A stretch of 64,000 bases of DNA from Antitrichia curtipendula (GCA_951230915.1 OX579635.1:36580001-36644000), one strand, 5' to 3'. Positions 22,011 to 34,753 are shown, numbered from the stretch's first letter. Notes: a model not told the origin generated them from the letters alone. A program made the numbers and translations.

Positions 22011-24604
22011 TAGAACTAGTCTAGATCATTGAACATGCTTGCACAAAAGAAGTGCACTTTGAGCACATGCGGAAGGTAGACTGTTTACTATTTTTTTTAA
22101 ATATCTTTGTGAGATTGTGTTAATTTAATAGAAGTCCTTGAATACCAATTTTGAGATTCAAATTTGCATTTTTGAATTAAAAATAGAACTAGAATCCTCA
22201 AAATGATCAAGGTAGACATCTAATCTTGGGCTATTTAAAAATAGTAAAATAATTTTAAAGCATGCAAAAATTATGTAGTCTCTACAACTACCACATGTAT
22301 TCTCATTTCAAATTTCATGTAAAACTAACATGTGATGCAAAAGCTATGAGCAAAAAAACACTTGTCCAAGGCCAAGGGGACCAAAAAAAGGACAAGTATT
22401 TCTTGCAATCACTCTATTATAAAGTTTTACAAACCGATTTCCAATGCTTCTACCTTTTTTAATATTGAGTTGGAAGTTTCTAAATGTTTTTTTGGATCAC
22501 TAAGTTTCTTAAGATGTGTATAATTATCTTTTGTAAATGAGATTGGTAGCATCTGCAGTATTGTCCAGAAATTTGATTGTGCCCCCCTTAGTTGATAGCA
22601 CAATTAGAATGAGGTATTAATACGAATGAGATAATCATCTATTGTCTTGGGGTGGTTAAAAATGTTTACTGGAGATAATGGGTGACTACTTATTAGAGAC
22701 CCGCTCTCTTGCATCTGAAAACATGGTATAAGGATAAGTAAAACAACTTTTCTTTCAAGTAACAACCAAGAGAGAAATACAGTATTCTTGCCTTAAACAT
22801 ATATTTTTTTTGAGATTTAGCATCTCTAAACATCAATTGGGCCACCCAAATGTGAACAAATCAAAGTGGAAGTGAATGCAATTGGTTTAAAAATCCGCGT
22901 AAATAAACTATAAATTTTCAAAGTAGAGGTCTTAGGTAGAGCTACTATTGACATTAGACAACCCCAATTGGACATCCTTGAAATATGAAATTAATGCTTC
23001 AACTCTCATTGTTTGTCTCAAAAAACACTTCATCTCCCATTGATTATTTAAAAAAATTAATGTTGGCTTAAAGAATGTAATTTGTTGTGGATCATTGGAC
23101 TAGCTTTAATTCAATTATTTTAATTGTCATCAAAGTACTAGACAGTATTCCAAAAAAGTATACCTACCATAATGCACGGCAAGTTGAACCTTATTTTCTA
23201 TCCATCATTCTTTGGAAATTGAATTCAAGTCATTTGATTTGAGATCAAAGGAAACACACTTGGTTGAGTTTTTTAATAGGTTATATGTTTATAAAAGACC
23301 ATCAACAATTTATGAAAGGTAAGTTCTTTGTACATTCAACAATGTCTGCATCCTCTCTTTCCTAGAAGCTTCTAAGGTAGAACCACCCATGATTGATTGA
23401 ATAACCAATTCCAACATGATCTGGAGTATTGCAAGGCAAAACAAATATTTTTAGAGGTGTATTGCTAGATTGACGGGGATGGCAAAAAAATTAGTAATTT
23501 TATTGCTTGAATTGAAATTACTATGCATTTGGAGAGACAAAAAGTGCTCCAAACCTATGGCCAATACTAGTACTTTGATGACAATTAAAATAATGATGTT
23601 GGGAGTCTATGATTGGTGGAAAACTCAATATGAACTTGGCATGAAATTCATTGAGTACTTAATGTCTAATCCTTTTGTACTTAAAAAATCTAGGGCTTTG
23701 CAGTGCTACACTCAATCTTCAATGATTTGTTTTACAAAATACAATAATTATATTGAATTTCAATCTATCTATTCTAGTGCTAATTGGTTAAATTTGTCAT
23801 CCATCAATACTTATCATCTGAAAGTCATTGTGCACATAAAGACAAAGAAGATAATATAAAGAAGAATTGAATAAGCCTTGGTTATTAGATGCTTCTAATT
23901 GATGGTAAGAAGTCATAGGCTTACAAACTGCAAATGCAAAAGCAAAGTTGTGTGTTTTCCTTTAAAATGATCATACATCCAACATTTACTTATGAACATA
24001 GATTTAGAATTAATAAGTACAATAATGTAAATGATTAATTCATTTGGAAATAATGTGCATTTCTAAAGGGCTTGGCTATAAAATGACTTAAATTGTTGTT
24101 ATTTTAATTATCAAATACTTCCACAAAACTATTGGTTTGTAGACTTTCATCTTCAACTGCCTACAATTTTTTCTAAGAGAGGATAAATATTCTACTACAA
24201 GTCTTTTAATGCATGTTAATTAAGTGTGCTAGAATTCATTCTCACATACCAATATATCTAATCAAAATAAATAGTGTTTAATGATTGTAACTATATTTCA
24301 TTGCTTTCATTGATGATTGTTTTCATTAATGATTGTGGGCGTGTTTACTTTAAAAGATGCTTCCAAGTTTAAAAAAAACTTGAAAGGAGAAACCTTTACA
24401 GTGTAGCAAATGTAATTTGGGATAAAATTGAAATCTATATAATATTTTTTTATAAATAGCTCAGGTTGAATTTCATTTATTAAGTGTGTTTTAGATTTTA
24501 TAAATACACTCAAAATAAGTTGTGGATCCTTAATTTATGCATCTAACCTTATTTTTCCATTCCTTTTAATCGTAGGTCATTTGTTCTTTAGATGGAATTG
24601 TACT
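22011..24604. other. AT-rich intergenic stretch
   Basis: No gene is supported. 23374-23440 matches the inverted-repeat element at 7207-7840 (shared GGTAGAACCACCCAT and the following 50 bases). A 129-codon plus-strand frame at 23470-23859 is AT-rich with no motif. Confidence 0.45.
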
Positions 24605-24930
24605 GAGGTATTAGGTCCCTAAAGTGCCCATTTAAGAGCTAAAAATCAATTCAGGGAGGTTAAACTTTTGTAATACTATATATTTTTTAATAAACTTTCC
24701 TTGAAAGACAAATGGAAATGACATCTAACCCAAAGTTGTTCATATTTATGGAGTTTTGTAGAATTAGTTGAATTATTTTGCATTTTTGAAGTTGAAATGT
24801 GGTGGCTATCAAAAGCATTCACATCCTTAATTGTACACTCTTTTCACATTTTATTGGTGCAATGAGAAAGCAAAATGTACCTTTGCATTAGAAGACTATT
24901 TTACAGCTGGAGCACTTCATGAACCTCTTA
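24605..24930. repeat. Copy of the 'GTAAGGTA' MITE family, ends lost
   Basis: GCCCATTTAAGAGCTAAAAA, TTTCCTTGAAAGACAAATGG and CATCTAACCCAAAGTTGTTC occur in the same order and spacing as in 18240-18576 and (inverted) 32524-32827. GCAAAATGTACCTTTGCATT near the right side matches the inverted copy near 32575-32600. Confidence 0.6.
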
Positions 24931-25029
24931 CTTTATAAGCTTTCTCTCCTAACAAAGGAAACTAACAAGGATAACTTACTACATGATTCTTCAAGAATTG
25001 TTAATTAGGAAAGTTCAAGATCTCTCAAC

Positions 25030-25330
25030 CATTTGAATCTGAGTTTTCACCCACATTTGTTGGTAGTTGGGCTTTTGAGCTTGTGTAGCGTTCACATTCC
25101 AATTCATTCAATTTAGAGCGGTGAGCTTAGAGTATACAAATAATATTGTATTGAGTTCAATTCCCTTCATTGTTCGGACATGCTCAATGAAGATGCTATT
25201 GAAGACATGTTTAGAGCAATGGGGTGAGTTGTGGCTAGGGGATGGAGAGCTCAATGTGAAATGTCTTTCCTATAGATTCAAACTATGACAGAATTTGAAG
25301 GTTTCAATTGATTTGCTTAAAAAGCTGACT
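25030..25330 (+). pseudogene. Second LRR-like relic
   Basis: The segment from about 25120 (AGAGTATACAAATAATATTG) resembles about 21795-21850, and the reading phrase ELWLGDGEL followed further on by LKKLTLKIGIR has LRR flavour. It is broken by stops. It could be another exon or a duplicate of the relic at 20216-22010. Confidence 0.3.
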
Positions 25331-26838
25331 CTAAAGATTGGGATACGTACACACAAAATTTGGTATTTGTATTACAAGCATGTCCTAAACTTGAATAGAT
25401 GGATTCAAATAGACTCTTCTACAAACAACTTAACATTTGTGATTAGTTCCGAAGACTAAATATGACAATTAAAGTAATTACATCCAAAATGATACTAATA
25501 AGCATTCAACATAGTAATTAATATTGAAACATCTAAAATCTTGGTTGGATCTTGTTGGAAAGAAGGAAAGAAATCTAGATCATTTTAGCTTGCATTTTTT
25601 TAGAAACTATATGAATTTTGAAGATGCTAAAAATAAATATATCCAAAACGGACAATAGACTTTTACAAATAGGGAACTTAGCTCCAGATTGTTGAACTTG
25701 GATCGATCCATGAGATGTACAAGATTGCAATAAGAGAAAGATATATATGCTAAAGATGGAGCATGATCATGAAAGTGCAAAGATGACTTAGAACTTGCTT
25801 GGTAGAAATCCAAATTAATTCCATAGATATAGTACACCAACAATGATCTTAACTTGACGTTGGTTCAAAAATAAAATTAGAATTAGCAACACCTCTCTCT
25901 TGTGAGCAATTGTGATTGAATGCCTTGAGGCAAGTAGAACTTGATAATTTTCTCTCGATCTAGCTAGGCTTCACAAGCATAAGAAATTGGCCATGGCTAG
26001 TTGAGTAATTAGTAAAGAAACCAACCTGTCATCTTAATTTAGTCCTTAAGAACCCATGGTGTGTATTATGGAACAAACACCACATGTACAAGGTGGAATA
26101 TAGAATTTGAGATCTTGCAATTCACAACCAATTGGAGTACCTTTTGTAATTGGAGTACCTTTTGTAGGACAAGTTCGTAGGCGATAAGTTTTGATGCACC
26201 TTAGCATATGTAAGGAGGTCAAAGATTGAAGCCTCCAATTTTGTTCATCCATCCACCACTCACATAATTTCATCCACAATTTAAAAGAAAACTAATAAAA
26301 TTCATCCAAATGTTGTCAAAATTGATGTTTTCCTGGGTATATTATTCAAGATTGTATCCCCTTTTTTCCAATTCTCATAGTGCAAGGGATCTAGCACAAA
26401 AATCAAACAAAATCACTAAATTTCACCAACTGAAGGAGAAGATGATCAAGCTACACAAGTTTAGGACCCTCTTTCGTCAAAAGTTATAAGTTATAACCAA
26501 TGTTGTGATTTTGTTTTGCAAGCTGGAGAAAACCATAACTAAGGTCTCCATGTGTGAAAAGAATCAAACTACTTCAGGAGTTTCAAGTTAAATCAAACAA
26601 TCCAACTGCAAGCAACTGTACTCGAAAGACCCCCAATCAGCAGACCCCTCGTAAAGACCACCAAGAGCAACATCTGCGTCTGTCAATCAGGAGTCTGGAA
26701 TACATGAAACATTGATAGATGGCATTGAGCCATTGACGTGAAAAAACAACTGAAAACAACTGCAAAGAGACAATTACAGTAGGTCTAATTTACCACCTTG
26801 CTGGTCAACTATGTCAGTTCTACAGCTGGAGCATGATC
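25331..26838. other. AT-rich intergenic stretch with one small tandem repeat
   Basis: No gene recognised. ATTGGAGTACCTTTTGTA is repeated twice in tandem at about 26131-26166. From about 26600 base composition rises toward the 3' end of the SERAC1-like gene; part of 26600-26838 is probably its 3' untranslated region. Confidence 0.45.
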
Positions 26839-28607
26839 TTATCGCAGATCTTCTACCACAGTGCTCTGAGTTAGACGCTGCTCGCCCATCACATTATCAA
26901 TGAACTTGGTTAATGACAAATAGCTGGTGCTCTTTTGAGACTCCGGCTTGCACACTCCAAAGTGGTCTGCTGACACGGGTCGAAAAACGTCCTGATAACG
27001 TGCTGATGCCTCCGCAACCACCTTCGCACTAAACCCAGACTGCAATACCACAAGCCGTCGAAGATCGTTAACACAACTCTAAAAAACAATAACACTGGAC
27101 CTGAATAAAATTAGATAATTGTGAAACTCAGTGCCTTTTGATATGCAGGGTCATAAAGGTGTCTAATATCGATAGAGATGCTATTCAAGTACTAGGTTTT
27201 GATTTTGAGGATCTCTTGTGCAGAATCGCTTTCCTCAACTACAAAGGAAAGTCACAGATCTAACCTTCCCGGGTGTAAAAAATGGATCACAAATCAAGGA
27301 CTTTTTTTGACAAGGAACATGACCGACACCCTGGAATCGCATGAGAATTGGCACTCACGGCTAATTTCGTCTCGTGTGTCTCAGCAACAACTGCAAATTG
27401 CCATTCACCGCCGGAACCCTGTCTTTCAACGAGCTTAAATGCTTTACTGATACGGCCAAGCTCGTCGTTGAGGACCCCTAGTAGCTTAATCATCTTTCCC
27501 ATCTTCGGCAAGTGCAAAGCCAAATCAGCAAGTTTGGACCCATGATGGGGTGTAGCATAAAAGTGGAATCCTCGTATGCTTCGGAGAAAGTTCACATACT
27601 TTGGGTCATTTCCAAAACCATTATGTACTCTGATTACTATCTGCTTCACCACGATGCCTCCAAGGCTGTGGCAAACAAACACAATGGGGCGGTTTTCTTG
27701 ACCTATGTCGGCGAGGTCAACCATTTGTTGTACCAAGCTCTCTCCAAGTGAGTATGCATCCGAGTTTCCTGTCTTGTCTGTCTTAAAGGCAGAGGAGTCG
27801 TATGAAATGGACCAAATCCGGGCTCCAGGTAAATCTTTGCTCAACCACGCTATCGGCCAACAAAACTCCTTGCCATCTGCATCTTTCGTCCCAGCAATCC
27901 AAGTTTTCCAATATGCCTTATCGAAACCGGAGAGCTGTAAGCCGTGTAAAAACACAATCTCCACTTCGAGTGGAATAGAAGCCTCACAAAGTTTGAACAC
28001 CGCATCATTCACCTGTACAAGACCATTTCAAGGCAGAAGTTATATTAGCTGCAAATTGTGTCCGATAAGTAACGGCACAGCAGATACGCGGTGAAAATGT
28101 CCATTTCATAGATATTAGGGCACTTGGGAGCGCCAAAATGGCGACACTCACCTGCACAAAGCTCTCAAAAGTAGTAAGGGCATAGATTTTAGGTTATCAA
28201 GGCACCAAGCTTGAAATGTGCAAATGTTGTGAACATCAGTCAATAAAACAAAATGGAGCAACATCCAAGAACTGAAGACACCCCAGAGTACAACGTTGGG
28301 TGACCTCCCGCAGGATGCAGCGGCACACCACACGGTGAATGACACTGCAGGGTGAACCGCGTGCAGAGCACTTAGCCGAGTTCCCCGTCCTTGCAAGTTG
28401 GCCCAATCGAAGTTTGACAAGCCCTTCCGTTGTAGAGCGCATACAGCAGCATCGCCCCGCAGTAAATCAGTGAGTGAAGTGAGGAAGTGAATGACGGACT
28501 AATTGATGTGAAGAATCTACCACCTTTATGATTCCAAATGGCGGATCCGACTGGGAGTTGCTGCTGCCTCCTTCACCAGCTGCCGCACCACGCCACCACG
28601 ACCGCAT
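26839..28607 (-). CDS. SERAC1-like alpha/beta-hydrolase, three exons
   Basis: Proposed exons are 28607-28524, 28012-27359 and 27039-26839, giving 312 residues. Both joints keep phase 0: AAG|GTGGTA to CAG|GTGAAT, and GCC|GTGAGT to GCAG|TCT. The protein begins MRSWWRG, shows IVFLHGLQ (HG at about residues 51-52), ARIWSISYDSSAF, CHSLGG with the nucleophile Ser at about 144, RGFHFYATPHHGSKLAD, and SADHFGVCKPESQKS with the presumed catalytic His at about 272. This order is that of the SERAC1/PGAP1-like lipase family, which acts on phospholipid esters or membranes; the plant role is unknown. The usual G-x-S-x-G elbow has Cys at its first Gly position. The first exon is the least certain; an upstream ATG at 28676 is in the same frame. 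No targeting peptide is obvious. Confidence 0.8.
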
Positions 28608-29165
28608 CTTACACCCCGCAAGCGGCAACAAGCGGTAACAAGCTAGCCGACCAAGCCAAGTACCCCCCAAGCTCAAGAATCTGGCACCAGCACAAGCTCA
28701 CAGCATGCAAGTACTGAGACTCAAAGCACCGCTAGTGTGTCGTCCCTTTGCCAAATATATCCTACTGGATCTCCTTGGAAAACTTCATGTGGATCTGATG
28801 TAAGCAACAATCCCAGGGTATCTGTCTGTTCACAACTTACTCATCTCACACCTCCACCACAACTTTTGGAAACATTCAGCGAAATTCTTTACAACGAAGT
28901 GAAGTGTTCACTCAATTGAAAGCGGCTAATGCGCGGAAGTACTCCACTGCTCCTTCAAATCTTTCTACATTATCACAGGGCCATCGAGAGTCGAGACCTT
29001 CAGGGTAAACTCAGGGCAAACTGTCGGTAAGCACGCTCTAAGGTTGAGTGAGTACCAAGGTAATGGGGCACCTTGGCACAGCGCTCAGTGCCCACGAAAG
29101 TTCCACGAGCGCTCCTGTCTAGTAGGGGAATATACGAAACTCTGTCCTTGTGATGCAGAGGCTTA
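28608..29165. other. Upstream region of the SERAC1-like gene
   Basis: This is the 5' flank of the minus-strand hydrolase gene. Composition is more balanced than in the repeat deserts. No gene or clear promoter motif was recognised. Confidence 0.35.
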
Positions 29166-29368
29166 GGGCCTCCTTACATGTATCGGTGGGTGGGAGGAGT
29201 CAACAGGGGTGAAATATAGAAAACACTTTTATGCTCCTTCTACAGTGTTTTCTACACCGATATCGGTGAAACTGTCTCTACTCCTTTCGCGCTTACCGAT
29301 CATCGGTGGCATTGTTCTTGTCTTCTAGTTGCTTTTCTTGCCCACCCGGCTCACATGTAAGCTGGCCC
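29166..29368. mobile_element. Tourist-like MITE, 203 bp
   Basis: The ends GGGCCTCCTTACATGTATCG (29166) and, inverted, GGGCCAGCTTACATGTGAGC (ending 29368) share GGGCCNNCTTACATGT. TTA flanks both sides (29163-29165 and 29369-29371), as expected for PIF/Harbinger derivatives. The interior contains further inverted motifs (CACCGATATCGGTG near 29253). It is non-coding. Confidence 0.8.
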
Positions 29369-29371
29369 TTA

Positions 29372-29834
29372 GAGTCTGTTCGCATGGACGGGCCTAACCT
29401 GATGTGGAGGTCGGGTGACCTGATCCCCAGATCAGGCCCCTCCACCTCCATGCGTCCGGATGTTGGGTTGGAGCTTCAGTTGACATCTTGTCAACTGCGA
29501 CAGCTTTAGAGAAAGGCCGCTTTAAAGAGAGATAATAAAATCAAGAGTAATTATTTAAGATGAAGTTTGAGAGAGAAACATGCAAACTCACACAAAAGTA
29601 AGGACTATAGCTTGCACTTTAGTGTGACACGGAGACAAGTGGCGGATAATTGAGAGTTTATTTAGAAGATCGGGTTGATGGGAACGACATCGGGCTTGAA
29701 ATTCCTACTTCCAAGGAGGGAAGAAAATGGGGTGGACTGAAGTTCTATTTTGGGTTTGGGGCGCAGTATTCCCCCATGTGAACCCCCAACCCAACGCCCA
29801 AGGTCGGGGTTGGGTCCTCCATGCAAACAGGCTC
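29372..29834. mobile_element. Tourist-like MITE, 463 bp
   Basis: The ends GAGTCTGTTCGCATGGA (29372) and, inverted, GAGCCTGTTTGCATGGA (ending 29834) fit the G(N)5GTT start of Tourist elements. TTA flanks both sides (29369-29371 and 29835-29837). The left TTA is also the right TTA of the MITE at 29166-29368, so the two elements sit end to end. The interior includes an inverted pair GGTCGGGTGACCTGATCC / GATCAGG near 29410-29445. Confidence 0.85.
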
Positions 29835-29837
29835 TTA

Positions 29838-32523
29838 GTTGTTGTCGTCACTACCAGTTGGCGAATTTATGGTGGGATTATTCTAGACAAGTTGAAATTG
29901 TGTGATACTTTAAGTGAAGGTCAGGTTCAACATGAATTAACACATTTCTGTGGAAAAAAAAGGTGACACGTGTCATCTCATGAATGGTTTGCATTGACAT
30001 GAAACATGTGGAAATTCAATTTTGGCACTTGAGTGTTGAATTAGACCTTTATATACAGTAGTGGTAAAAAATCGCCCTTTGGAAAACACTAGCACCCACT
30101 CACTAGTAAGCTTACTATGGAAAGAGTGAGCAGCAAGACGAGACACATTCTTAGGGTTGCACTCACATATTCACATTGCTCACAAATGGATCTTCTTACA
30201 AAGTTACAAGTACTATCCCTTTCTTGGTGGTGTGTGGAGCAAAAAATTTCTACTTCAAACTTTTCACCTTGGAAAAATTCAAAGTGTAAAAACCAGTGGA
30301 CTAATTATTAACTATAGGGAAGAGAAGATTTGGAATTCATATTTGGAATTGGAGACCCCCGATTCAACTAGAAAGGTCATGAAATATGCAAAATTAACCC
30401 TTGAAGGACTAGGGGTAGTCCAAATTTTCAAATTTGTGATATTTATAGTGTGGGATCTATTATTGCACCAACCGGTACTTATCAAACAAATTTTAAGTGA
30501 AAATTCAAAGCTCCTTAGATTATGGTGATTTTTTGAGATTTTTATGTTACTTGATTGGTTAACTCATTTTTAAAGGATTATATTTTCAATTGAAAAAGTT
30601 GTAGATTCAAAGACTGTGTTTTTAGGACAGATGATGCTTAGGTAGCTCCTAATCAATTATGGCCAGAGTACCGCCTAGATGATATGGTAAATTTTCTAAT
30701 CCTAACTTCTTGATAGTCACTTGTTCGGAAGATTCAATTATATGGTGGCATGTGCGTAGCCGAAGTACTATATGTCAATTCCCTAGATTACTAAGGCTTT
30801 GATGGTCTATGTTGATTGTCTTTTATTGTACACATGTACCAATTTCTGGAGCAAATCTTGCTTTTGTTACCTTTTTGGAGAACTCCTAGTGGTTAGACAA
30901 GCAGCTAATGAGGATTTTGTAGACAATCTATTTTCTTCAGTGCTAAATCAATGGAAAGTGTTTGACATAGATTCATAACTGGTTGTTGACTTTTCAAAGC
31001 TAATGTGGCACCATCCCATTGGCAACGTGTCGCCATTGCCATTACAAGATGCAATCTGTCCTTTCAACTTGCTTCCTACACCCTTGGATCATGAAGATCA
31101 AAGGCTGTGATTGAAAAATGTACAATCGGTTATGTATGATAACCTATTCGCCGCTAGCACAACTCATCGGTTATCTAATACATAATTATTTACCCTAAAA
31201 AGATCCTTCTAACATTTGCCTATTTTATTGACTGCCTCGTGTCAAAGCCCCCTTGTCAAGTGATTGCATCTATTGGGATAGTGACGTATTCATAATTACA
31301 TTCAAGTTCCAAGTAGACGATGAGCTCTTGGTATCTTTTACCGATCTTTTTGAGTGCATCATTCTAACTCGTATTTTGCTTTGAATTCATGGATGTCGCC
31401 ACGTTCCGATCATTGCAGGGGTCTTTTAAGAGCACTTGCTCCATGTGGTTGATTTTGTGATGGAAAATGAAGGCCTATAGAGAGCATGTGTTGACATGGA
31501 CTATATGGATGTGGGCAAGTTAGTTTTGTCCAAGACCATTTCATTTCTTCGGTTTTGGAGGTTCATTCCATAGACTCAACTCTCTCTCCTTGCTCATTAC
31601 AATGAGCACGTTAAGTAGGTTGGAGGAAAACATACTACGGCCTACTTGCTTTAGCACATTCAATAAAAAAAATGTAAATAAAGTTTTTAACACTTTGGAT
31701 TCTTGGTGAAGAAAGCTAACAAGATTCTACAAGTGGGCCAAATTTTTGTTTTGTTTAATTTTTCTTGAAGTTAATTTTTTAAGGACTTTGTTTGTTTTTA
31801 TTTATTGTATTGTTTAATTCATTTTATTGTTTAATTCCCAAATATATCTTGTAGAAGGAATTAAATAATAAGAAAATTAGGCCCACTGGTAAAACCTTGT
31901 TAGTTTCTTCCTCCAACCAATTCAAATATTAAAATTTATATTTAATAAAATAAAAAATAAAAAAATAAAAAAATATGTATAGTAGTGAATAAAACTAGAT
32001 ATTGACTACAAATTGAAAAATGTGCTTGGATCCTAGAATACATTCATAATGTCAATCATCACACCAAATTTATGCATGTAATTCTCCCCATTTACATACA
32101 CTTATTTAAAATTAATTAGTTCCTCAAATGTGACACTGTGACATCCAAAGTGGTAGGCCGTAGGATGCTTTCACCCGGTTCATTCATACTAGTAAGATTG
32201 GAGGAGTTGTCCATCATGAACGAGTCAAAGGTGAGTTCAAATTAAGGTTGAGGGAATTGTTTTCTGTTGCTCTTGATTTGATTTCATCTTTTGGGGTCTC
32301 AACATCATGATTGTTGTTGAGGATGATAAACAAGTGGCACTTCTTCCTCCTCTGGTACTGACTGTTTCCTTTTTTATCTATGAATCGTAAGCACTCCTAT
32401 TTGATGAAGTTGGGTGAGTATTAGCATTTTACTCCTGTTCTTTATGATCACACCTTTGTGAGTGATGAACTGATTTATTCCTGATGTAATGTTGACAAGC
32501 TTGCTAGAATGAAGGCATCAAGC
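29838..32523. other. Intergenic stretch
   Basis: No gene is supported. The longest plus-strand frame (30157-30528, 123 codons) lacks any known motif. The region is AT-rich, particularly 31700-32000. Confidence 0.45.
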
Positions 32524-32827
32524 GTAAGGTAGTCTACTTTAAAAGCGAGCGGGCTCTAAAACCGAACATGGCACAGAGGTACATTTTGCTTTCTTCAATG
32601 TATCAAAGGTGTACATTTCAGGAGGTGGTCGGTTTTAGTGACCACTGCGTTTTAACTTCAAAAATTTGTAACTAATTCCACGAAGGTCCAAAAAATATGA
32701 AACGACTTGGGTTAGATGCCAATTTCATTTTTCTTCCTCTAAAAATTAATTGAAAATTGTTTCAAGGAGTTTAGGTTCCCCGAGGCAAACAGCTCTTAAA
32801 TGGTCGCTTTAAGAGCAGATTACCTTA
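32524..32827. mobile_element. 'GTAAGGTA' MITE, 304 bp
   Basis: The left end GTAAGGTAGTCTACTTTAAA followed by AGCGAGC is matched by the inverted right end (reverse complement TAAGGTAATCTGCTCTTAAA, then GCGAC). The interior matches 18240-18576 and 24605-24930 in the opposite orientation. The element abuts the CBM22 coding fragment at 32828. The target duplication was not recognised. Confidence 0.75.
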
Positions 32828-33433
32828 GAGTGGGTTATGCTTGAAGGCAAGCTTCACCTGGACGCACACCATCAAAAAGCAGTCTTCTATTTAGAGGGGC
32901 CTTCCTCAATTCCTCATGGTGTAGATTTGCTGGTATCTGCAGTTATTTTCAAGCATGCTACCCCTCCGGATTGTCAGGGTTCTCCTCTCAAGAAACTGGC
33001 AAGTACTCTTGACAATGGTTTCAAGTTCTAAGCACATGTACTCCTCGTGTGGCTTTTCCTTCTTGGGTTAAGCTCTAGCCGGCAGGTCACTGTAGAAGTT
33101 TAGATGTGATGATCTTTGCTTAGGAAATGCGGTTCTCCAAATCTTTTTTCAAAGTGTTCATATCCAGTTTCCCCTTGCTTCTAGATGTGCACCATGAACT
33201 TTTTGCTTCTTATCAAAAGACACTCAGAAGCTTGCGGTACCGGAGTCCGAGCTCTTGAAAGCATCTTACACAATGCAACCTTTACTCATGGGTTAAAAAG
33301 CTGGAAGCTCAGAGGGTGCAGAGGGTTCGCGTGTTATTGTTTAGAGAATCCAGAAGTTCTCCCGTTGGAGGGAAAGAACGCTCGCGTCGAGAAACCTGCG
33401 TTTGAAAATCCGGAAGCCGCACTTGGAACGTGA
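32828..33433 (+). pseudogene. Fragment of a GH10 xylanase CBM22 region
   Basis: Two plus-strand pieces match plant family-10 xylanases, which carry tandem CBM22 (CBM4_9) domains before the catalytic domain. 32828-32957 reads EWVMLEGKLHLD, KAVFYLEGPSS and GVDLLVSAVIF, the C-terminal strands of a CBM22 (family: YLEGPPPGVDLLV). 33226-33433 reads SILHNATFTHGLKSWKLRGC followed by RGFACYC, the start of the next CBM22 (family: N.I..N.DFs.GL.sW...gC.g). About 190 bp between 33031 and 33226 may be an intron. The second piece stops at 33431-33433 before the domain is complete, and no GH10 catalytic sequence follows. Such enzymes cut wall xylan; this copy cannot be functional. A MITE lies directly upstream. 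Confidence 0.65.
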
Positions 33434-34170
33434 CCAATTCAATCTTATAGTCATGATCTACACTCTATTGAAATGCAATCAGCAACCTGTGATCAAGATT
33501 CCCATAGCTCGAGATCACAATTGCATTCCGCCCCTCTCTCACTGCCGCAACGCTCAAATCCTTCTCCGATCAAGCACGTTCTTTCGCAAATTTCTTGCCT
33601 AAGCTACACGCCCACGCTCAGAGATTCCCTTGCAAGTAGCTGATGCCGAGAGATTGGGTATCCAGCACTCGTAACCACAATTTGCTAGTCAACCAGGCGC
33701 TTCACTCAAAGTAATTGCAACGGCAAATTCCCATCCAGATTTTGCACAAATTCCAACAAATTGACTATAAAAAAGTGTTGTGCATCACTCAGTGATCCTC
33801 TCAACCCTTTCCGTGAAAGAAGTTTTTGATACCCAAGAGTGAGTTTTGAGAAATTGACAGTGAAGAAGCCTTCACCAAATCCACTCCAATTTTAAAGATC
33901 CCGTTCTCCGGGTCACTGATTTCTCACATACGCAGCAAGCGCACCATCAGCACACCATTAGGATCTCCTGTGCATGCATGTGGAAAGGATTTTAGCCGCC
34001 CAGTAACTTCACCCCCAAATTTAGAAGTTGCTGAAATGTCCATATCGAGAATTCTCAGTGATTTGGATTACAGATGTGTTTTACTATGCCATGACAACAA
34101 CCATTTGACACCCAAATTTTGACAATATGTCATAATTTTGTCCCTATCAATATTTGTACTCTGTAACATG
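33434..34170. other. Intergenic stretch
   Basis: Balanced composition up to about 34000 suggests more decayed gene sequence downstream of the CBM22 fragment, but no motif is readable. Confidence 0.35.
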
Positions 34171-34751
34171 TTCCCTCTGTCCCACTTAAAACCTTCAAAG
34201 ACCTTCCCCACGAGGGAGTAACTATATTTTTAGTCTTCGTGTCAATGATACATACATTCAAGAACTAGTGACCCATCCCTTAGATCTATGCAAAATCTCT
34301 AGCTTAGGTGTCATCGTTTAGGCACCCAAAATCTGTGTGGAAAGTATCAAATTAGAACATCATTTGTGAATGTTGACAACGTGTCACTCCTGATGATTGA
34401 AAGGTTGGTGGCAACAATGAAATTGTAGAAATATATGCTCCCAACTTACATATTGCAATAAGGAAACCTAGCCTCCTTCATGAACAGATCTATATAGTGC
34501 CCAAGTAGTCACCAAATCCATCATCAACACTATTGTTTGAGGAAGCATCAAATACAAGGTGCCTCATATGAGCAAGGCGAAGCTTGCTAGGAGAGGAATG
34601 CTCCTCCATTGCTTGCCACTTACTCCCATGAGGTCATTCAATACGGCCAACACTTACTCAACAGTCGAAATTAGTAAACGGAGCTTTTTAATGGGACAAA
34701 AATTGTACTTGATTTAGAGTTTTTTAGAGTTTTTTAGTGAGACAGAGGGAG
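34171..34751. mobile_element. Stowaway/mariner-like element, 581 bp
   Basis: The left end TTCCCTCTGTCCCACTTAAA (34171) and the inverted right end CTCCCTCTGTCTCACTAAAA (ending 34751) form an imperfect terminal repeat. TA follows the right end (34752-34753); the left flank is TG, probably a mutated TA. The ends resemble those of the element at 38-3540. It has no transposase. Confidence 0.7.
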
Positions 34752-34753
34752 TA

